Shown piece by piece: positions 6,231 to 10,481 of a DNA stretch of 10,481 bases; position 1 is the stretch's first letter, and each line of letters starts with the position of its first letter. Source of the stretch: Chloroflexota bacterium (GTDB taxonomy: Bacteria > Chloroflexota > Dormibacteria > CF-121); the NCBI GenBank assembly GCA_005889395.1, contig VBFX01000006.1:1-10481 (forward strand), written 5' to 3'. The position numbers and the translations under genes are program-made. Under the pieces are notes generated by a model. It was not told the DNA's origin. It made no database searches and saw only the letters and a list, made by a program, of their open reading frames with translations.

Positions 6231-8577
6231 CGAGCTCGCTATCGTCGGCAAGTCGCTGACCAAGCCCGACGCCTTCGCCAAGGTAAGCGGGCAAACCAGG
6301 TTTGCCGATGATCTCGCGCTGCCCCGGATGCTGTTCGGGAGGATCCTCCGTAGCCCACACCCACACGCGCGGATCGTGCGCGTCGACACCAGCCGGGCTC
6401 GCGCACTGCCCGGTGTGCTGGCGGTGCTGACCGGCGACGACCTCCCCATCAAGTTCGGCATCTTGCCGGTGAGCCAGGACGAGGAGGCGCTCGCGCGCGA
6501 AAAGGTCCGCTATGTCGGCGATCCGATCGCGGCGGTGGCGGCCACCGACGAGTGGATTGCCGACGAGGCGCTGGAGCTGATCGAGGTGCAATTTGCCGAG
6601 CTTCCCCCGATCATGTCGATCGAACAGGCCCTCGCCGCCGATGGCGAGCCAATCCACGGCACGTCGAATGTGCACAAGGCGGTGGCGTTGGAGTTCGGCG
6701 ACACCGACGAGGCCATGCGCGCTGCTGCGCACGTCCGTGAAGACGTCGTCTTCTTCGAAGGCAACACGCATCTCCCCATGGAGCAGCACGCGGCCGTCGC
6801 CCAGTACGGGGCGGACGGCAAGCTCACGCTCTGGACGTCTTCCCAGACCCCGCATTACGTCCACCGCGCCCTGGGAAAGGTGCTCGAGCTGCCGATGAGC
6901 CGCATCCGCGTGATCGCGACGCCTAACGGAGGCGGCTTCGGCGGCAAGAGCGACATCTTCTCGCACGAGCTGGTGGCCGCCAAGCTGTCCATCGTCACGG
7001 GGCGGCCCGTCAAGATCACGCTCACGCGGGAGGAGGTCTTCTACGCGCACCGCGGGCGTCACCCCGTGCTGATGAAGGTCAAGACGGGGCTGACGAAAGA
7101 CGGCCATATCGCGGCCATGCAGTTTCGCAGCTTCCTCGATGGCGGCGGCTACGGGAGCTACGGCGTGGCCAGCACCTACTACACCGGCGCCCTCCAGGCG
7201 ACCACCTACGCGATCCCCCGCTATCGATTCGAGGCTGTCCGTGTGTTCACCAACAAGCCGCCCTGTGGGCCGAAGCGAGGCCACGGAACGCCGCAGCCCC
7301 GCTTCGCCCTGGAGACGCATTTCGACAAAGTCGCGGAAGAGCTCGGTCTCGATCCGGTGGAGCTGCGGCTCCGCAACCTGCCTCGTCCCGACTCGCGCAC
7401 GGTCAACTGGCTGCGCATCACGAGCTGCGGCCTGGAGGCATGCATTTATAAGGTTGTCGACGGCTCGGGGTTCCTCGAGCGCCGCCGCTCCATGCCACGC
7501 GGCCGCGGTCTCGGCTTTGCCGTCAGCTCCTACCTGAGTGGTGCCGGAACCGCCATCTACTGGAACGACATGCCGCATTCGGAGGTGCAGCTCAGGCTGG
7601 ACCGCAACGGTGGCGTCGCTCTGCTCTGCGGGGCGATCGACATCGGCCAGGGATCGGACCACATCCTGGCCGCGATCGTCGCCGAGGTTCTGGGGGTGGG
7701 GCTGGAGGACATTCAGCTCACCACCGCCGATACTGACCTGACGCCGATCGACCTGGGCAGCTATTCGTCGCGCGTCACGTTCATGGCCGGCAACGCCGCA
7801 AAAGCGGCGGCCGAGAAGGTGCGGGGCCAACTTTTCGAGGCGGTGGCGACGGCGCTGCAGTGCGATGTGGACGACCTGGTGGCACGTGATCGCCACATCG
7901 TTCCGCGAAATCGACCGGTGGAGGGCGTGTCCTTCGCACAGGCGATTCAGCTGGCCGAGGCACGGGGCGGCGTGGTTACCGCCACCGGCAGCTACACGCC
8001 GCCCAAGCTGGCCGGCCCGTACAAGGGATCGGGTGTTGGTCCCAGCCCGGCCTACTCATACTCCGCCGCGGTCGTCGAAGTCGACTGCGATGTCAGGACG
8101 GGCGAGGTCCGCGTATCCGAGGTGTGGATCGCGCACGATATCGGGCGCGCCATCAACCCGGTGCTCGTCGAAGGCCAGGTCGAGGGGAGCGTCTACATGG
8201 CGTTGGGGGAGGCGCTGATGGGGGAGCAGACGTTCCGCCTCGGTTTGCACAAATTCCCTTCGCTGCTCGAGTACAAGAGCCCGACGGCGCTCGAGGCTCC
8301 GGTGATGCACACCTACCTGGTGGAGACCATCGATCGCGAAGGACCGTTCGGTGCCAAAGAAGCGGGGCAGGGTCCGCTGCTGCCGGTCATCCCGGCGGTG
8401 GCGAACGCTGTCTACAACGCGCTCGGCGTCCGCATCGACGAGATCCCGATCACACCGGACAAGGTCCTCAAGGCCATCAGTGACAGGAGCAAGCGGGTGG
8501 GGCCGTTGTCGACGCCCGCCTTCGCGTTCCCGCCGCTGATCAAGGCCGAGGTCCCACCCGAGTGGAAGGGCAAGTAG
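6223..8577 (+). CDS. hcrA: 4-hydroxybenzoyl-CoA reductase-like, molybdopterin-binding subunit
   Basis: Large catalytic subunit of 784 residues, normal for the family. Landmarks: KVSGQTRFADDL near the start and RSPHPHARI at the entry of the N-terminal domain; the cofactor-loop GGGFGGK at 236-242; RGHGTPQPR from 352; and DIGQGSD at 473-479. The C-terminal active-site loop reads GPFGAKEAGQGPL. Relative to GSKGVGE of xanthine dehydrogenase and the KEAxEG form I recall for Hcr alpha subunits, the catalytic Glu position holds Gln716. Glu here acts as the general base in the family, so activity or reaction may differ. The stretch RLRNLP, then CGLEACIYKVV and SSYLSGAG also resembles Hcr alpha. 4-hydroxybenzoyl-CoA reductase removes the phenolic hydroxyl to give benzoyl-CoA. 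The true substrate here is not shown by sequence. It starts inside the end of the [2Fe-2S] gene, and the FAD gene begins directly after its stop. Confidence 0.87.
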   Translation: MADELAIVGKSLTKPDAFAKVSGQTRFADDLALPRMLFGRILRSPHPHARIVRVDTSRARALPGVLAVLTGDDLPIKFGILPVSQDEEALAREKVRYVGDPIAAVAATDEWIADEALELIEVQFAELPPIMSIEQALAADGEPIHGTSNVHKAVALEFGDTDEAMRAAAHVREDVVFFEGNTHLPMEQHAAVAQYGADGKLTLWTSSQTPHYVHRALGKVLELPMSRIRVIATPNGGGFGGKSDIFSHELVAAKLSIVTGRPVKITLTREEVFYAHRGRHPVLMKVKTGLTKDGHIAAMQFRSFLDGGGYGSYGVASTYYTGALQATTYAIPRYRFEAVRVFTNKPPCGPKRGHGTPQPRFALETHFDKVAEELGLDPVELRLRNLPRPDSRTVNWLRITSCGLEACIYKVVDGSGFLERRRSMPRGRGLGFAVSSYLSGAGTAIYWNDMPHSEVQLRLDRNGGVALLCGAIDIGQGSDHILAAIVAEVLGVGLEDIQLTTADTDLTPIDLGSYSSRVTFMAGNAAKAAAEKVRGQLFEAVATALQCDVDDLVARDRHIVPRNRPVEGVSFAQAIQLAEARGGVVTATGSYTPPKLAGPYKGSGVGPSPAYSYSAAVVEVDCDVRTGEVRVSEVWIAHDIGRAINPVLVEGQVEGSVYMALGEALMGEQTFRLGLHKFPSLLEYKSPTALEAPVMHTYLVETIDREGPFGAKEAGQGPLLPVIPAVANAVYNALGVRIDEIPITPDKVLKAISDRSKRVGPLSTPAFAFPPLIKAEVPPEWKGK

Positions 8578-9609
8578 GTGCTGCGCCTGCCACGACTCGA
8601 CTACCTCCGTCCGCGATCCATCGCGGAGGCGACGGAGCTGGCTGCGAACGACCCGGGCGCCATGTTCATCGCCGGCGGGACCGACCTGGTGCCCAACCTG
8701 AAGCGCCGCCAGTTCGATGCCACCGCCTTGATCAGCCTGAACGCGCTGCCGGATACACGTCGGGTCGAGGGGGATGCCAGCCGCGGTGTTACGATCGGCG
8801 CCGGTGCCACCCTTGATGAGCTCGCTGAGCATGCGGCGCTCGCGGGTCCCTTTCGCGCCCTGGCCCAGGCGTGCGGGTCCGTCTCCACGCCCCAGGTCCG
8901 CGCCATGGGAACGCTTGGCGGCAACCTGCTGGTCGACCCGCGCTGCAACTATTACAACCAGACCTATTCCTGGCGGAAGGCGGTCGGCTTCTGTCTGAAG
9001 AAGGACGGCGACATTTGCCTGGTGGCGCGTAGTTCGCCGCGCTGCTGGGCTGTGTCATCGTCGGACAGCGCACCGGCGGCTCTGGCCCTCAACGCGGAGG
9101 TCACGCTCCACGGTGTAGAGGGTCCGCGCCGCATCGGGGCCGCTGCCCTCTACCGAGACGACGGGATCGCCTACACGACCAAGCGAACCGATGAGGTCAT
9201 CACCGCGGTGCACCTTCCCGCTCTACGTGGCCAGATGACGAGCGCCTACTGGAAGCTGCGCCGCCGGCCGGCCTTTGACTTTCCGATCCTCGGGGTGGCG
9301 GTCGCCATCGCCTGGGATGACGGCAGGGTGCGCCAGGCCCGCGGTGCGCTGGGCGCGGTCGGCTCGCATCCGGTCGACATCACCCCGTTCCTTGCGCCGC
9401 TTCAGGGCGCCCTCCCGACTGAGGATCTGATCGCGGAGGTCGCCGAGGCGGCTGACAAACCCTCGCGACCGCTCGACAATACGGACCTCAGCCATTACTG
9501 GCGGAAGCGGATGACGAAGGTCTACATCGAGCGGGCACTGCGAAACGCCTGCGGATTCGAGCCGCTTGGTGGGAGATTGACCGCACAGGTCCGGGGGGCC
9601 GCCAGGTAA
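8578..9609 (+). CDS. hcrB: 4-hydroxybenzoyl-CoA reductase-like, FAD and [4Fe-4S] subunit
   Basis: Flavin subunit of the same complex, 343 residues. FAD-binding motifs are AGGTDL (32-37) and TLGGNL (112-117). Directly after the second motif comes an insertion with Cys123, Cys139, Cys147 and Cys156 (spacing 16, 8, 9). As I recall it, this spacing equals that of the [4Fe-4S] ligands in the beta subunit of Thauera 4-hydroxybenzoyl-CoA reductase, shifted by one residue. Ordinary xanthine and CO dehydrogenases lack this insertion, so it is the strongest reason for the Hcr label. In the known enzyme the extra cluster lets low-potential ferredoxin feed electrons for reductive dehydroxylation. The C-terminal domain (SAYWKLRRRPAFDFPILGVAVAI) is the usual CO dehydrogenase flavoprotein tail. 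The GTG start at 8578 abuts the TAG of the molybdenum subunit gene, so translation is probably coupled. Confidence 0.88.
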   Translation: MLRLPRLDYLRPRSIAEATELAANDPGAMFIAGGTDLVPNLKRRQFDATALISLNALPDTRRVEGDASRGVTIGAGATLDELAEHAALAGPFRALAQACGSVSTPQVRAMGTLGGNLLVDPRCNYYNQTYSWRKAVGFCLKKDGDICLVARSSPRCWAVSSSDSAPAALALNAEVTLHGVEGPRRIGAAALYRDDGIAYTTKRTDEVITAVHLPALRGQMTSAYWKLRRRPAFDFPILGVAVAIAWDDGRVRQARGALGAVGSHPVDITPFLAPLQGALPTEDLIAEVAEAADKPSRPLDNTDLSHYWRKRMTKVYIERALRNACGFEPLGGRLTAQVRGAAR

Positions 9610-9648
9610 CGCTCCGTCCAGTCCGTCAGTCAGGTGCGGTCTTTGCGT

Positions 9649-9654
9649 TATAGA
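9649..9654 (+). promoter_or_regulatory. candidate -10 element of the small lipoprotein gene
   Basis: TATAGA lies 7 nt before the ATG at 9662. No Shine-Dalgarno is present between them (GAGTGCA), which again fits a leaderless transcript. The -35 region (TCAGTC at 17 bp) is poor. Confidence 0.35.
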
Positions 9655-9661
9655 GAGTGCA

Positions 9662-9994
9662 ATGAATAGGTTCATCATCCCGTTGGTCGCCGTTGCTTTT
9701 CTCACGGCGGCATGTGGCACGGCTTCCGGCCCGACCGGTTCGGCCAGCGCGGGTCAGGCCGCGATCGGTGGCGACCAGGCCCAGGTCAACGCCGCCAATG
9801 CGGCCTCCAACGTGTCGGACCTCACGAACCGCCCGTCTGATTCAGGCGATCGGGCCGCAACCAAGGCGGTGGCGGCACCCGCGATCGCGCAAACCGTCGC
9901 ACCAGCCGCAGTAGCCTTGCCGCCCGGCGGCCTGACGGGCTGTGGTTCGGATGCGGGGCTCAGCAAAGCGCGGCCGATGTGCCCGCCGGAGTAG
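9662..9994 (+). CDS. small predicted lipoprotein of unknown function
   Basis: A protein of 110 residues. Residues 1-18 are a lipoprotein signal peptide: Asn-Arg at the N-terminus, a hydrophobic core (FIIPLVAVAFL) and lipobox LTAAC with Cys18. The mature part is Ala/Gly/Ser-rich and of low complexity, with NAANAASNVSDL around residues 43-54 and a Pro/Ala-rich stretch (PAIAQTVAPAAVALPPGG). Two cysteines close to the C-terminus (GCGSDAGL and PMCPPE) could form a disulfide. I recognise no family. It starts 52 bp after the hcrB-like gene and ends just before a strong terminator, so it is probably a separate short transcription unit. The signal peptide makes a real gene likely despite the bland composition. 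Confidence 0.65.
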   Translation: MNRFIIPLVAVAFLTAACGTASGPTGSASAGQAAIGGDQAQVNAANAASNVSDLTNRPSDSGDRAATKAVAAPAIAQTVAPAAVALPPGGLTGCGSDAGLSKARPMCPPE

Positions 9995-10018
9995 GCCGGC
10001 ACTACTGTGGGGTAAAAA

Positions 10019-10050
10019 AGAGGGCGCCGCTTCGGCGCCCTCTCTTTTTT
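10019..10050. terminator. two-way intrinsic terminator
   Basis: AGGGCGCCG (10021-10029) pairs perfectly with CGGCGCCCT (10033-10041) around a CTT loop, and the stem extends two more pairs outward (10019-10020 with 10042-10043). TTTTTT (10045-10050) follows on the plus strand, and AAAAAA (10014-10019) precedes it, giving a T-tract on the minus strand. It therefore can stop transcripts from both the lipoprotein gene and the convergent BNR-like gene. Confidence 0.9.
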
Positions 10051-10060
10051 GGCGTCGGCG

Positions 10061-10481
10061 TTACCTCGAAGGTACAGCGAGCGCGGCCGTATAGGCGTTT
10101 TGGTCGTTGAGCACCGTCGGGTCGTCGGCTGAGATTGTGGCGCTGCAAATCGATGGTGGCGTCGCGATCGTGTTTGGGGTGGCGCCTGGGCACGCGAACA
10201 GATCCAGATCGCGCGTGTCGGACCAGAATGGATAGGCGTTATCCACGGCCGTCAGGCCCGTGTAGTCGCCCCAGAACGCGCTGTACCCATTGCTCTCGGG
10301 GAACTGTGTTGGCACCGGCATCGATCCGCTGCTGGCGCGGCTCACGCCAAAGCTGGTGCCGCTCGCGTTGCCCGTGCCGGAGAGACTGACGTCGGAGAAC
10401 CCGGTCAGCTCATCGCTGCCGTACTGCCGGTCGTAGTACGAGGTGGCCAGCTTTCCGTTCTTGGTAAAGGCGATCCACTGC
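10061..10481 (-). CDS. C-terminal part of a BNR/sialidase-like beta-propeller protein
   Basis: Only the last 139 residues lie in the window; the frame is open at the window's right edge, so the 5' end is missing. The visible part begins QWIAFTKNGKLATSYYDRQYG, then FSDVSLSGTGN, then FWGDYTGLTAVDNAYPFWSDTRD. This series (expected-use strand, YYDR, DVSLS, GDYTGL, PFWSDTRD) is what I know from the last blades of exo-sialidase/sortilin-like BNR repeat proteins found secreted by many soil bacteria. The end of the protein has a Cys pair (FACPG and SICSAT). Substrate cannot be inferred; such propellers can be enzymes or adhesins. It converges on the small lipoprotein gene, with the two-way terminator 11 bp beyond its stop codon. 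Confidence 0.72.
   Translation of the reverse strand, partial: QWIAFTKNGKLATSYYDRQYGSDELTGFSDVSLSGTGNASGTSFGVSRASSGSMPVPTQFPESNGYSAFWGDYTGLTAVDNAYPFWSDTRDLDLFACPGATPNTIATPPSICSATISADDPTVLNDQNAYTAALAVPSR

Noticed and set aside
6175..7896. Long open frame of 573 codons on the minus strand
   Set aside because: It lies antisense to the molybdopterin subunit, whose motifs are all intact. Its translation is Arg/His/Asp-rich without any recognisable domain, which is typical antisense openness in GC-rich DNA.
5742..9609. Carbon monoxide dehydrogenase (coxSLM) for the three-gene operon
   Set aside because: The large subunit lacks the Cys-containing CoxL active-site loop (AYxCSFR type), and the FAD subunit has the four-cysteine insertion found in Hcr-type enzymes.

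Overview
The window looks like a piece of a high-GC chromosome (about two thirds GC by eye, not computed). GTG starts are frequent (five of the ten plus-strand reading frames), genes are packed tightly, and many start codons lack a usable Shine-Dalgarno sequence. The mix of lipoproteins, Ku-based repair and an aromatic-CoA molybdoenzyme would suit a free-living soil bacterium such as an actinobacterium, Chloroflexota or a Dormibacterota-type lineage. I cannot fix the phylum from the sequence alone.

Layout. (1) 1-1119, minus strand: 3'-truncated NRAMP-family metal transporter whose two metal-binding motifs are non-canonical. (2) 1120-1270: divergent intergenic region with an inverted repeat and candidate promoters. 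(3) 1271-2501, plus: a C39-like cysteine peptidase lipoprotein followed 7 bp later by a membrane-anchored small protein with a PepSY-like tail. (4) 2521-2996: GTP cyclohydrolase I (folE) relic with an internal deletion that removes the first zinc-binding motif and shifts the frame. (5) 3006-3725: DUF72 protein. (6) 3760-5724: Ku, then a stand-alone ATP-dependent DNA ligase-type protein. The ligase has Ser in place of the AMP-accepting lysine and has lost both motif V lysines, so it is probably non-catalytic. (7) 5742-9609: a three-gene operon for a 4-hydroxybenzoyl-CoA-reductase-like molybdenum enzyme: [2Fe-2S] subunit, molybdopterin subunit, then FAD subunit. The FAD subunit carries the four-cysteine [4Fe-4S] insertion typical of this enzyme class. 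The molybdopterin subunit has Gln where the family's catalytic Glu is expected. (8) 9662-9994: small lipoprotein of unknown function. (9) 10019-10050: two-way intrinsic terminator between convergent genes. (10) 10061-10481, minus: C-terminal part of a BNR/sialidase-like beta-propeller protein.

How the genes work together: the three hcr-like genes overlap or abut and should form one complex. Ku and the ligase-like protein form a second unit, in the same frame and separated by a single TGA, that would ordinarily be read as bacterial non-homologous end joining. The ligase motif losses argue that actual sealing must come from another ligase. A recurring theme is a -10-like hexamer 5-9 nt before the start codon, which suggests leaderless transcripts for much of this region.

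No CRISPR array, tRNA, rRNA, insertion sequence or phage gene was seen. No wholly new system is evident. The best leads are the motif-altered ligase beside Ku, the Glu-to-Gln change in the Hcr-like enzyme, and the transporter with altered metal ligands.
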